Shown piece after piece: positions 42,477 to 50,486 of a stretch of DNA of 64,000 nt. The position numbers were made by a program, and so were the translations under genes. The notes below the pieces were generated by a model. It worked only from the letters and a program-made list of their open reading frames with translations, was not told where the DNA came from and did no database searches. How positions within the stretch are numbered: position 1 is the stretch's first letter; each line of letters opens with the position of its first letter. Origin of the DNA: Curtobacterium luteum (GTDB lineage: Bacteria; Actinomycetota; Actinomycetes; Actinomycetales; Microbacteriaceae); the NCBI RefSeq assembly GCF_014646995.1, contig NZ_BMOI01000006.1:124001-188000 (forward strand). Reading direction: 5' to 3'.

Positions 42477-42511
42477 CGACGGGCAGCGGGCCGCGGACAC
42501 GAGACCGCGGT

Positions 42512-42573
42512 CGCGCCCCCTGACGAAGAACGCGCCCCGCTGCTGCGGGGCGCGTTCTTCGTCAGGGGGCGCG
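42512..42573. terminator. Perfect 29-bp stem, bidirectional terminator
   Basis: Positions 42512-42540 pair without mismatch with 42545-42573 around TGCT. The stem contains GAAGAACGCGCCCCGC on one arm. It separates convergent ppa and the NlpC/P60 gene, and because it is symmetric it can stop both. Confidence 0.9.
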
Positions 42574-42586
42574 AAACGGCGTCGCG

Positions 42587-44041
42587 CTAGAGCGAGCCGG
42601 TCGGACGGGCGACGTACGGCAGGAGCTGGTTCGGCAGCCAGACCGCACGCTCGACCACGCCGACGCCGGGTCGCGCGGCCTCGACCATCTGGCCGTTCCC
42701 GGTGTAGATCGAATCGTGGTAACCACCGCTGGCGGTTCCGTTGCTCGAGTAGAAGAGGATGTCGCCGGGCTGGCGCTGCGAGAGCGGGACGAGCCGGCCG
42801 ATCGAGGCGAAGTAGTTGTACTGCCAGACGACGTTGTGCCCACCGGTCGCGACGCCCTGGGAGCCGTAGGCCATCATCACGAGGCCGGAGCAGTCCCAGG
42901 TGTTCGGTCCGGCGCCGCCGAGGACGTACGCGTCACCGAGCTGGGCCCTCGCGAAGGCGATCGCGCCCGAGGCCTTCGACGGGCTGCTCGGGACCGGGGT
43001 GGGGGTCGGCGTCGGCGTGGGGGTGGTCGGCTTGGGGGACGGGGTCGTCGGCTTCGGCTTCGACGGCGTGGGCTGCGACGGGGTCGGGTTGCTCGGGCTC
43101 GGCTTCGACGGGCTCGGGTTGGTCGAGGTGCCGGGGTTCGTGGTGGTCGTCCCGCCGGATCCGCTCCCGCCGGACGTGCTCCCACCGGACGTGTCGCCGC
43201 CGGACGCGCTCCCGCCGTCTGCACTCCCGCCGGACGCGTTCTGCCCGGACGAGGTGGTCCCACCCGTGTGCGACGCAAGGGCCGCTTCGGCCTGCTTCGC
43301 CTGCTGGGCGTTCCAGTAGGCCGTCTCGGTCGCCACGCTGGTCCCCTTGAGGTACGCGAGCTGCTCGAGCACCTGGCTCTGCTGGTCCTGCTCGCGCTGC
43401 AGGCGACCCTGCGCGGCGGACGCGGCGTCGTTCGCGTCGGCGAGCGCGGACTTCGTCGTCGCCGTCGCCGAGGCCAGCGCCGTCGTCGCCTGCCGCTGCT
43501 GGGCCGCGAGCGAGTCCACGGTGTTCTGGTCGGCCTGGGCCTTCGCGAGCACGTTCGCCGACCGCTCGGAGAGGTGCGACATCGTCCCGACCCGGTAGAG
43601 CAGGTCCTTCGAGTCCCGGGCGTCCACGAGCATCGACGTCGACAGGTCCCCGCCGCCGGTGCGGGCGAGTTCGACCACGAGCCCGGCCACCTGCCCCGCC
43701 GAGGCCTCAGCCGTCGCCTTGGCCCGCTTCGACTGGTCCGCGAGGTCGTCGAGGTCGGCCTGCGCCTGCTGCTGCTGGGACGCGGCGAGCGCGTAGGTCT
43801 GCGCGGCCTGCTGCTCGACGATGGAGGCCCGGTCCGCACTGGTCTGCAGGGCGTCGAGACGCGTCCCGAGCTCGTCGACGGTCCGCTGCGCCGCAGCCGC
43901 GTTCGACTTCGCCGCTCGCACGTCGGCCCAGCTGGGTGCCGACGGTGCCGCCTGCGCCGGTCCGGCGAGGGCGATCGACAGGCCGATGCCGACGACGGCG
44001 ACCACCGCGGTGCAGGTGAGGGTGCGAGCGGGCTGCTTCAT
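42587..44041 (-). CDS. Secreted NlpC/P60 peptidoglycan endopeptidase with coiled-coil N-terminus
   Basis: This 484-residue protein has a signal peptide (LTCTAVVAVVGIGLSIALAG, cleavage near AQAA), a long coiled coil (residues about 35-240), a Gly/Ser- and then Pro/Thr/Ser-rich linker, and a C-terminal NlpC/P60 domain from about residue 355. The catalytic Cys is in TWDCSGLVMMAYG, the His in GYHDSIYTGNG, and a second polar ligand follows. This architecture is that of RipA-type hydrolases that cut stem peptides at division. ATG 44041 lies 34 bp after the M23 stop. Confidence 0.92.
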   Translation of the reverse strand: MKQPARTLTCTAVVAVVGIGLSIALAGPAQAAPSAPSWADVRAAKSNAAAAQRTVDELGTRLDALQTSADRASIVEQQAAQTYALAASQQQQAQADLDDLADQSKRAKATAEASAGQVAGLVVELARTGGGDLSTSMLVDARDSKDLLYRVGTMSHLSERSANVLAKAQADQNTVDSLAAQQRQATTALASATATTKSALADANDAASAAQGRLQREQDQQSQVLEQLAYLKGTSVATETAYWNAQQAKQAEAALASHTGGTTSSGQNASGGSADGGSASGGDTSGGSTSGGSGSGGTTTTNPGTSTNPSPSKPSPSNPTPSQPTPSKPKPTTPSPKPTTPTPTPTPTPVPSSPSKASGAIAFARAQLGDAYVLGGAGPNTWDCSGLVMMAYGSQGVATGGHNVVWQYNYFASIGRLVPLSQRQPGDILFYSSNGTASGGYHDSIYTGNGQMVEAARPGVGVVERAVWLPNQLLPYVARPTGSL

Positions 44042-44075
44042 GGGTCGGGTCAACGCCTCCTGGCGACGCTCGTGG

Positions 44076-45353
44076 TCATACCGAGATCCCCCGCGCTGCC
44101 ATGAAGGGGACCGGATCGGTGGCGGCGCCGTTGATCCGGGTCTCGAAGTGGAGGTGGCACCCGGTCGACCAGCCGGTCGATCCGATCTTCGCGATCTGCT
44201 GCCCGGCCGAGACGTGCTGGCCGTTCGCGACGAGGATCCCGCCGTCGACGATGTGCCCGTAGGCCGTGGAGATGCCGCCGCCGTTGTCGAGCACGACCTC
44301 GTTGCCGTAGCCGCCGCCGTTCCCGGCGAAGACGACGGTGCCGTCGTGTGCGGCGTAGATGGGTGCGTAGCAGGCGGGCGCGAGGTCGACCCCGGCATGC
44401 AGCGCGACGGCGTGCGTGTAGGGGTCGACGCGCATGCCGAAGCCGCTGGTCTGGTAGCCGCCGGCGGGTCGGACCCAGCCCGACGCGTTCGGGGAGCCGC
44501 CCCCGGTCCCACCCTGGCTCGTCGCGGCGGCGGCAGCGGCAGCACGGGCGGCAGCGGCGGCGATGCGCGCCTGCCGCTTCTTCTCCTCCTCGACGCCCTT
44601 CTTGTAGCTGGCCTCGACACCCCGTTGCTTCGTGGTGAGGAGCGTCAGCTGGGCCTCGAGTCGCGTCTGGTTGTCCGTCTGCGCGCTGACGGCGTCCTGT
44701 GCGGCCTCGGCGGCGCCCTGCGCTTCTTGCATCTTCGAGCGCGCGGTCGCGGCCAGTGCGCCGAGCGCCTGCTTCGCGACGTCCGCCTTGTCCGCGAGGC
44801 CCTGGGCGGTCCCACGGTCCTGGGAGGCCTGGGCGTAGATGCCGTCGGCCTGTTCGCTGAGCTTCGACATCGCGCCGAGCTCGTACAGCAGGTCACCGGA
44901 GTCGGACGGGTGCGAGAGGAGGTCCGTGGTGACGGTGTTCGAGCTCGCGCGCCCGAGCTGGGCCGCCAGCTGCCCCGCCTGCGCCTCGGACGCACTCGCG
45001 GTCTTCTCCGCGTCGTCGGCCTGGCCCTGGAGCGACTTCTGCTGGAGCGTCGCCTCGTCGTACTTCGACTGTGCGGCCTGGTACGCCTCGCCGGCGGACT
45101 GCGCGGCCTGCTGCTTCGCCTTCGCCTCGGCCTGCAGCGAGGAGATCAGCGACTTGATCTCGCTGACCTTGTCCTGCTGGGCCTGGGTCGACGACTTGGC
45201 CTTCTGGACGTCGTCCCAGCTGGGGTACGTGGTCGCGCTGGCCGGGCCGCTCGGCGTGAGCGCGGCGAGGGCACCGGCAGCGAGCACGACCGCGACCGCT
45301 GCGGCGATGACGCGGCTGCGGTGGCGGAGGGACAGCGTTGGTGAGGTCGACAT
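44076..45353 (-). CDS. Secreted M23 peptidase with coiled-coil N-terminus
   Basis: This 425-residue protein has a signal peptide (SRVIAAAVAVVLAAGALAAL), a coiled coil (residues about 45-270) whose YPSWDDVQKAK start resembles that of the NlpC protein, an Ala-rich bridge, and a C-terminal LytM/M23 domain. The zinc ligands are present: H-AGVD and HLHFE, with the third His in STAYGHI. M23 enzymes cut peptidoglycan cross-bridges; EnvC/NlpD-like members lack the ligands, this one does not. ATG 45353 is the start. The gene shares its promoter region with the downstream NlpC gene. Confidence 0.92.
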   Translation of the reverse strand: MSTSPTLSLRHRSRVIAAAVAVVLAAGALAALTPSGPASATTYPSWDDVQKAKSSTQAQQDKVSEIKSLISSLQAEAKAKQQAAQSAGEAYQAAQSKYDEATLQQKSLQGQADDAEKTASASEAQAGQLAAQLGRASSNTVTTDLLSHPSDSGDLLYELGAMSKLSEQADGIYAQASQDRGTAQGLADKADVAKQALGALAATARSKMQEAQGAAEAAQDAVSAQTDNQTRLEAQLTLLTTKQRGVEASYKKGVEEEKKRQARIAAAAARAAAAAAATSQGGTGGGSPNASGWVRPAGGYQTSGFGMRVDPYTHAVALHAGVDLAPACYAPIYAAHDGTVVFAGNGGGYGNEVVLDNGGGISTAYGHIVDGGILVANGQHVSAGQQIAKIGSTGWSTGCHLHFETRINGAATDPVPFMAARGISV

Positions 45354-45655
45354 GTGTCTCGATTTCGTAACAGCGCGGCAAGGCTCACGCACGTAACACT
45401 GTTAACAGACGCAACAGTAGCAACAGGTGCCGCAACCGGTCACCCCTCGTGCGAGGGGCAGCCAGTGGCGACGACGATGCTCGCACCCGGGCATCGACAG
45501 CACGAATCGGGGCCTGGTGCCCCACGCTGAGTGAAGGCCCGCCCCTGGTCCGGGCAGGCGCGACACGCCGGGGAGGACGCGCTCAGGGGGCTCGATTTGT
45601 GAAACCCGTGGGGCATCCGTATGCTTGTCCATCGGTAGCGCACTGCACCGCTTGC
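45354..45655 (-). promoter_or_regulatory. Upstream region of the cell-wall hydrolase genes with four 9-bp repeats
   Basis: On the plus strand 45391-45426 consists of four tandem 9-mers with the consensus NNGYAACAG. The second copy contains the palindrome CTGTTAACAG (45399-45408). The array lies 38-73 bp before the M23 start, where it would overlap a promoter. The rest of the 302 bp shows no gene. Regulators such as MtrA control peptidoglycan peptidases in actinobacteria, but these repeats do not match a motif I can name with confidence. Confidence 0.55.
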
Positions 45656-45728
45656 GGCCCTATCGTTTAGTGGCCTAGGACACCGCCCTTTCACGGCGGC
45701 AGCACGGGTTCGAATCCCGTTGGGGTCA
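45656..45728 (+). tRNA. tRNA-Glu (anticodon TTC)
   Basis: A 73-nt cloverleaf. The acceptor GGCCCTA pairs with TGGGGTC (two wobbles), and the anticodon stem CCGCC/GGCGG encloses CTTTCAC with TTC at 45690-45692. The T-loop is GGTTCGAATCC. Confidence 0.95.
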
Positions 45729-45800
45729 CTCTTTGTGAGTGAGCAGGCAAGCAGAGCACCACCGAGCAGTACACACAACGCAGTACCCACAACAACACAT

Positions 45801-45877
45801 GGCCCTGTAGCGCAGTTGGTTAGCGTGCCGCCCTGTCACGGCGGAGGTCGCGGGTTCAAGTCCCGTCAGGGTCGCCA
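45801..45877 (+). tRNA. tRNA-Asp (anticodon GTC)
   Basis: The acceptor GGCCCTG pairs with CAGGGTC, the discriminator is G, and CCA is encoded (45875-45877). The anticodon arm CCGCC-CTGTCAC-GGCGG gives GTC. Confidence 0.95.
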
Positions 45878-45878
45878 C

Positions 45879-45951
45879 GGCTGGATAGCTCAGTTGGTAG
45901 AGCGTTCGACTGAAAATCGAAAGGTCCACGGATCGATGCCGTGTCCAGCCA
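45879..45951 (+). tRNA. tRNA-Phe (anticodon GAA)
   Basis: A 73-nt cloverleaf. The acceptor GGCTGGA pairs with TCCAGCC and the discriminator is A. The anticodon loop ACTGAAAAT gives GAA. It lies one base after tRNA-Asp, so the pair is surely one transcript, probably with tRNA-Glu. Confidence 0.95.
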
Positions 45952-45956
45952 CGGTG

Positions 45957-45986
45957 AAAGGCCCCCTACTCCGGTAGGGGGCCTTT
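45957..45986 (+). terminator. Rho-independent terminator of the tRNA operon
   Basis: AAAGGCCCCCTA (45957-45968) pairs with TAGGGGGCCTTT (45975-45986) and is followed by a T. This is a textbook terminator 5 bp after tRNA-Phe. Confidence 0.92.
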
Positions 45987-46079
45987 TCGCGTGCTCGGAC
46001 TTGCCGCGTGCCCGGGCTTGCCTCGTCCCCCGGATTCGTCGCGTCCCCGGACGCGCGGGGCGTCAGCGCTGCCGACCGT

Positions 46080-46147
46080 GTTCGCACAACCGGAGTCAGC
46101 ACGCACCGCGGTTCGGCGCAGTTCCGACTGACTCCGGTTGTGCGAAC
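46080..46147. repeat. 20-bp perfect inverted repeat with 28-nt loop
   Basis: GTTCGCACAACCGGAGTCAG (46080-46099) is exactly repeated in reverse at 46128-46147. It lies 32 bp beyond the minus-strand aldo/keto reductase stop and 93 bp after the tRNA terminator. The outer ends (GCACAAC) match those of the hairpin at 49137-49196. Confidence 0.8.
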
Positions 46148-46178
46148 GCAGGTCGAACCGGCGCGCCGGCCCCCGCGA

Positions 46179-47189
46179 CTACGCCTCGCGCGCCTTCGGG
46201 CTGCTGTCGTTCGTCTTCGCCGGGTCGCGCTCGACGACACCACCCAGGGCGTCGTCGATCCGCGTCAGCAGCTCGGCGGGGATGGTGACCCCGGCGGCGC
46301 CCGCGTTGTCGTGCACCTGCTCCGGCCGCGAGGCCCCGATGATCGCCGACGCCACGTTCTCGTTCTGCAGCACCCACGCCACCGCGAGCTGCGCCATCGA
46401 CAGGTTCAGCTCGTCGGCGACGGGCTTCAGGTCCTGCACGGCCGAGAGCACCTCGTCGTTCATGAACCGGGAGATCATCTTCGCGCCGCCCTTGTCGTCG
46501 GTGGCACGGGACCCTTCGGGCAGCGGCTGGCCCGGCTGGTACTTGCCGGTCAGCACGCCCTGGGCGATGGGCGACCAGACGATCTGCGAGATGCCGAGTT
46601 CCTTCGAGGTGGGGACGACCTCGCCCTCGATGACCCGCCAGAGCGCCGAGTACTGCGGCTGGTTCGAGATGAGCTGGAAGCCGAGCTCCTTCGCCAGTGC
46701 CGCACCGGCACGGAGCTGGTCCGCGGTCCACTCGCTGACACCGACGTACAGCACCTTGCCCTGACGGACGACGTCGGCGAACGCCTGCATCGTCTCCTCG
46801 AGGGGCGTCTCGTAGTCGTAGCGGTGCGCCTGGTAGAGGTCGACGTAGTCGGTCTGCAGTCGTTCGAGCGAACCGTCGATCGACTCGAGGATGTGCTTCC
46901 GCGACAGACCGGTGTCGTTGTGCCCCTTCGGCCCGGTCGGGCCGAACACCTTCGTCGCGATCTCGAGCGACTGCCGGCGCTCGCCCTTCAGCGCCTCGCC
47001 GAGGACGGTCTCGGCACCGGTGTTCGCGTAGACGTCGGCGGTGTCGAACGTCGAGATGCCGACGTCGAGCGCCGCCCGGACGCAGGCGATCGCCGCGTCG
47101 TTCTCGACCTGGGAGGCGTGGGTCAGCCAGTTGCCGTAGGTGATCTCGGAGACCTTGAGGCCCGAGTTCCCGAGGTAGCGGTACTCCAT
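46179..47189 (-). CDS. Aldo/keto reductase
   Basis: This 336-residue AKR has the catalytic tetrad in order: Asp and Tyr in FDTADVYANTG, Lys in EIATKVFGP, and His in LYQAHRYDY. The C-terminal NADPH site is AIIGASRPEQV. The sequence resembles the voltage-gated K+ channel beta-subunit/YghZ-like group, which reduces aldehydes and methylglyoxal. ATG 47189 follows AGGAGT with 8-nt spacing. Substrate unknown. Confidence 0.92.
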   Translation of the reverse strand: MEYRYLGNSGLKVSEITYGNWLTHASQVENDAAIACVRAALDVGISTFDTADVYANTGAETVLGEALKGERRQSLEIATKVFGPTGPKGHNDTGLSRKHILESIDGSLERLQTDYVDLYQAHRYDYETPLEETMQAFADVVRQGKVLYVGVSEWTADQLRAGAALAKELGFQLISNQPQYSALWRVIEGEVVPTSKELGISQIVWSPIAQGVLTGKYQPGQPLPEGSRATDDKGGAKMISRFMNDEVLSAVQDLKPVADELNLSMAQLAVAWVLQNENVASAIIGASRPEQVHDNAGAAGVTIPAELLTRIDDALGGVVERDPAKTNDSSPKAREA

Positions 47190-47312
47190 GTGCGTGTCAC
47201 TCCTGTCGTGGGCCGCGTCGGTGCGGTCCGAACCGTGACGGTAGTCTTCGCGAGCTCCGTGCGAGCGGATGACTGTACGCTGATGTTTCACGAATGGGCC
47301 GGCAAAGACGAA

Positions 47313-47352
47313 ACCCCGGCGATGTGGCCTGGGCCAGGGATCGTTCCGGGGT
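47313..47352 (+). promoter_or_regulatory. Stem-loop in the leader of the Abi-like gene
   Basis: ACCCCGG (47313-47319) pairs with CCGGGGT (47346-47352) and encloses a second hairpin TGGC-CTGG-GCCA. It lies 33 bp before the ATG, after a likely -10 box TACGCT (47276-47281). It may be an attenuator or simply limit translation. Confidence 0.45.
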
Positions 47353-47384
47353 CTTCGCGATCAACGGTAGCAGATGGGGGAATC

Positions 47385-48029
47385 ATGCGGGAGGACGTGC
47401 TCGAGCGTCTGCTCACGGCCGAACGACTCCGGTCGTACGCCGAGGTGACGGGATCGTCGGCCGGTGCGCTGCGGCTGTCCGCGTGGAACATGCGAGCCGC
47501 GGCGTCGGTCATGGAACTCGCTGGCGTCGTCGAGGTCGTTGCCCGCAACGCACTCGACCGAGAACTTCGCGCTTGGGCGGCCGCCCGCTCCGGGCGACCG
47601 TGGTTCGACGTGGCTCCGCTCGACGCCCGTGGCACTGCAGACCTGGCGAAGGCTCGAGCGCGTGCAGGTCGGAACGCACGTCTCGACGAAGTCCACGGCC
47701 GGGTCATCGCGGAACTCACCTTCGGGTTCTGGCGGTACCTCGTCGAGTCGCGGTACCACACCTCGCTCTGGGTACCGGATCTCCACAGGGCCTTCCCCCA
47801 CGGGCCGGACAACCTCCGCGTGCGGCGGAGCGAGGTGACACGGCGACTCCAGCAGCTGCACTTCGTCCGGAACCGCGCCGCGCACCACGAGCCGATCCAC
47901 GCTCGCGACCTGCACCGCGACCACGACTACGCCATCGAGCTCCTCGATTGGATCAGCCCCGTCGCCGCCGAGTGGGCAGCGCGCACGACGTCGCTCCGCG
48001 CGGTCCTCGCCACCCGACCCAGCGCATGA
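47385..48029 (+). CDS. Abi-like (Abi_2/HEPN type) protein
   Basis: This 214-residue, all-helical protein has the Abi_2 pattern: ERLRSYAEVTGS at the N-terminus, MELAGVVEVVARNALDRELRAWAA, FGFWRYLVESRYHTSLWVPDLHRAFP, and the HEPN ribonuclease-type motif RNRAAHHEPI (R-x4-H). Abi_2 proteins include abortive infection factors against phage, but many lone copies have no known role. ATG 47385 sits behind GGGGGA; ATG 47283 in the same frame is less likely. No antitoxin gene is adjacent. Confidence 0.82.
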   Translation: MREDVLERLLTAERLRSYAEVTGSSAGALRLSAWNMRAAASVMELAGVVEVVARNALDRELRAWAAARSGRPWFDVAPLDARGTADLAKARARAGRNARLDEVHGRVIAELTFGFWRYLVESRYHTSLWVPDLHRAFPHGPDNLRVRRSEVTRRLQQLHFVRNRAAHHEPIHARDLHRDHDYAIELLDWISPVAAEWAARTTSLRAVLATRPSA

Positions 48030-48087
48030 GGTGCAGGATCGCAGGGGCGCGGTGCACAGCGGCACCGCCGGGAGCGAAGGAGCATCC

Positions 48088-49080
48088 ATGACCGGAGCGA
48101 GTGTCCTGTTCATCGGCGGCAGCGGGGTGATCAGCGCCGCATGTGTCCGCGAAGCCGTCGAGCAGGGGTTCGACGTGACGGTGCTCAACCGGGGGACCAC
48201 CGGGGGCAGGCCGATCCCGGATCAGGTGACGCGCCTCCAGGCCGACGTGTCGGACCGCGCCGCACTGGCGGAGGTGCTGGGCGACCGCCGGTGGGACGTC
48301 GTCATCAACTGGATCGCGTTCACGCCCGACCAGGTGCAGGCGGACGTCGAGACCTTCGCCGGCCGGACGCGCCAGTACGTCTTCATCAGCTCGGCCTCGG
48401 CGTACCAGACCCCGGCGACGCACCTGCCCATCACGGAGTCGACGCCACTGAAGAACCCGTACTGGCAGTACTCGCGCGACAAGATCGCGTGCGAGGAGCT
48501 GCTCATGCAGGCGTACCGGGAGCAGGACTTCCCGGTCACGATCATCCGACCGTCGCACACCTACGACGAGACGAAGCTCCCGCTGACCGGCGGGTGGACC
48601 GCGGTCGCACGCATGCGTGCGGGCAAGCCGGTCATCATCACGGGTGACGGGTCGTCGCTGTGGACCCTCACGAACAGCCGGGACTTCGCGGTCGGTTTCA
48701 CGGGGCTGCTCGACAACGCCTCGGCGATCGGCGAGGCCTTCACCATCACGAGCGACGAGGCGCCGACCTGGAACCAGATCGCCCACGAGATCGCGGCCGC
48801 TGCCGGCGTCGACGATCTGAAGATCGTGCACGTGCCGGCGGACGCGATCAACGCGGTGGACCCGGAGTGGGGTGCGGCGCTCCTCGGCGACAAGGCGAAC
48901 AGCTCCGTGTTCGACAACAGCAAGGTGCGGTCCCTGGTGCCGTGGTACCGGCCGCGGATCCCCTATCGGCAGGGTGTGCGCGAGGTCATCGCCTGGTACG
49001 AGGCGCACCCGGAGGAGCAGGTCGTCGACGAGCGGCTCGACGGGCTGATGGACGAACTCGCCGAGCGCTGGGCGGTGTAG
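48088..49080 (+). CDS. NAD-dependent epimerase/dehydratase family protein
   Basis: This 330-residue protein is of the extended SDR type. It has a glycine-rich N-terminus VLFIGGSGVISA, VFISSASAY, the catalytic pair YSRDK, then VTIIRPSHTYDE. It resembles CSP41/isoflavone-reductase-like atypical SDRs seen in actinobacteria. The substrate is probably a sugar nucleotide or small metabolite but is unknown. ATG 48088 follows GAAGGAG. Confidence 0.88.
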   Translation: MTGASVLFIGGSGVISAACVREAVEQGFDVTVLNRGTTGGRPIPDQVTRLQADVSDRAALAEVLGDRRWDVVINWIAFTPDQVQADVETFAGRTRQYVFISSASAYQTPATHLPITESTPLKNPYWQYSRDKIACEELLMQAYREQDFPVTIIRPSHTYDETKLPLTGGWTAVARMRAGKPVIITGDGSSLWTLTNSRDFAVGFTGLLDNASAIGEAFTITSDEAPTWNQIAHEIAAAAGVDDLKIVHVPADAINAVDPEWGAALLGDKANSSVFDNSKVRSLVPWYRPRIPYRQGVREVIAWYEAHPEEQVVDERLDGLMDELAERWAV

Positions 49081-49136
49081 CGCGCGCTGCGCCGCGGCGC
49101 GCGGACCGCGGCGCGCGGGCCGCGCCACGCGACGGC

Positions 49137-49196
49137 GCACAACGAAAGACACCCGGAACCACGTGATCGCGTGGTTCCGGGTGCTTTCGGTTGTGC
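49137..49196. terminator. Long near-perfect hairpin between epimerase and rocD
   Basis: Positions 49137-49163 pair with 49170-49196, with only two single-base bulges and a 6-nt loop. The inner stem is ACCCGGAACCACG with its complement. The ends GCACAAC/GTTGTGC match those of the inverted repeat at 46080-46147. It is symmetric, so it may act on both convergent genes. Confidence 0.8.
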
Positions 49197-49250
49197 GGAG
49201 GCGATACGAACAGGATCACCGGCCGGGAGGCACGGCGTGCGCCCGCCCGG

Positions 49251-50486
49251 TCAGCTGCGGGCGCGCAGGACCTCACCGAGCGCGCCGATCGCGTGCCGCA
49301 CCTCGTCGTCGGTGACGACGAGCGGCGGCGCGAAGCGGATCGTCGACCCGTGGGTGTCCTTCACGAGGACGCCCCGGTCGGCCATGTCGTGCGCGATCTC
49401 CTTGCCGGTCCCGAGCGCGGGGTCGATGTCGATCCCGGCCCAGAGTCCGGCGACGCGGTGCGCGACGACCCCGTGACCGACGAGGTCCTCGAGGAGGCCT
49501 CGGAGCACGGGCTCGCCGTCGAGCGCCCGCTGCTGGAACGTGCCCTCGGCGAGCACCGCCACGACCTCGGAGCCCACGGCCGCCGCCAGCGGGTTGCCGC
49601 CGAACGTCGAGCCGTGTTCGCCCGGACGCAGGACGCCGAGCACGTCGCGGCGACCGACCACGGCGGACACCGGGACGATGCCGCCGCCGAGCGCCTTGCC
49701 GAGCGTGATCAGGTCCGGCGTGACCCCGACGCGCTGCACCGCGAGGGTGTGGCCGGTGCGTCCGAGGCCGGACTGAATCTCGTCGGCGACGAGGAGGGCG
49801 CCGAACTCGTCGCAGACCTCCCGGACCGCGGGCAGGTAGGACGCCGGCGGGATGACCACGCCGCCCTCGCCCTGGATCGGCTCGAGCAGGACGGCCACGA
49901 CGGTGTCGTCCATCGCGGCGCGGAGGGCGTCCGCGTCGCCGTACGGCACGGTGCGGAACCCGGGCGTGAACGGTCCGAAGTCGTTCCGGGCCGTCGGGTC
50001 GTCGGAGAACGACACGATCGTGGTCGTGCGGCCGTGGAAGTTCCCGGACGCGACGATGATCGTCGCCCGGTCGGCCGGGACGCCCTTGACGCGGTAGCCC
50101 CAGGCGCGCGAGACCTTGATCGCGGACTCGACGGCCTCGGCCCCGGTGTTCATCGGGAGCACCATGTCCGTGCCTGTCAGGTCCGCGAGCGCGGTGGCGA
50201 ACGGCCCGAGCCGGTCGTTGACGAACGCGCGGCTCGTCAGGGTCACCCGGTCGAGCTGGGTCCGGGCGGCGTCGAGCAGCCGCTGGTTGCCGTGGCCGAA
50301 GTTCACCGCGGAGTACGCGGCGAGGCCGTCCAGGTAGCGCTTGCCGTCGACGTCCGTCACCCACGCCCCGTCGCCCGACGCGATGACGACGGGCAGCGGG
50401 CTGTAGTTGTGGGCGAGGGAGCGGTCCTCCACGGCGAGCGCGGCGGCCGTCGCCGCACCGAGCGACGCGGACATCGCGGTGGCCAT
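49251..50486 (-). CDS. rocD: Ornithine--oxo-acid transaminase
   Basis: This 411-residue PLP enzyme converts ornithine and 2-oxoglutarate to glutamate semialdehyde and glutamate. It has the OAT features NFGHGNQRLLDAA, NTGAEAVESAIK, the GNFHGRTTTIVSFSDD block, VADEIQSGLGRTG, and the PLP Lys in LITLGKALGGGIVPVSAV. The start ATG overlaps the upstream stop (TGATG at 50484-50488). With the preceding gene it forms an arginine/ornithine use unit like the ddaH-type/rocD genes of mycobacteria. Confidence 0.95.
   Translation of the reverse strand: MATAMSASLGAATAAALAVEDRSLAHNYSPLPVVIASGDGAWVTDVDGKRYLDGLAAYSAVNFGHGNQRLLDAARTQLDRVTLTSRAFVNDRLGPFATALADLTGTDMVLPMNTGAEAVESAIKVSRAWGYRVKGVPADRATIIVASGNFHGRTTTIVSFSDDPTARNDFGPFTPGFRTVPYGDADALRAAMDDTVVAVLLEPIQGEGGVVIPPASYLPAVREVCDEFGALLVADEIQSGLGRTGHTLAVQRVGVTPDLITLGKALGGGIVPVSAVVGRRDVLGVLRPGEHGSTFGGNPLAAAVGSEVVAVLAEGTFQQRALDGEPVLRGLLEDLVGHGVVAHRVAGLWAGIDIDPALGTGKEIAHDMADRGVLVKDTHGSTIRFAPPLVVTDDEVRHAIGALGEVLRARS

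Noticed and set aside
44076..45353. M23 protein as an inactive EnvC/NlpD-like activator
   Set aside because: The zinc ligands H-x3-D and HLHFE are present, so it is probably catalytic.
45354..45655. A c-di-AMP (ydaO-type) riboswitch before the cell wall hydrolase genes
   Set aside because: This riboswitch is frequent before such genes in actinobacteria, so I looked for it, but I could not find its conserved core; only the 9-bp repeats stand out.
45656..45951. An integrated element next to the tRNA cluster
   Set aside because: The flanks hold ordinary genes and no repeated tRNA end.
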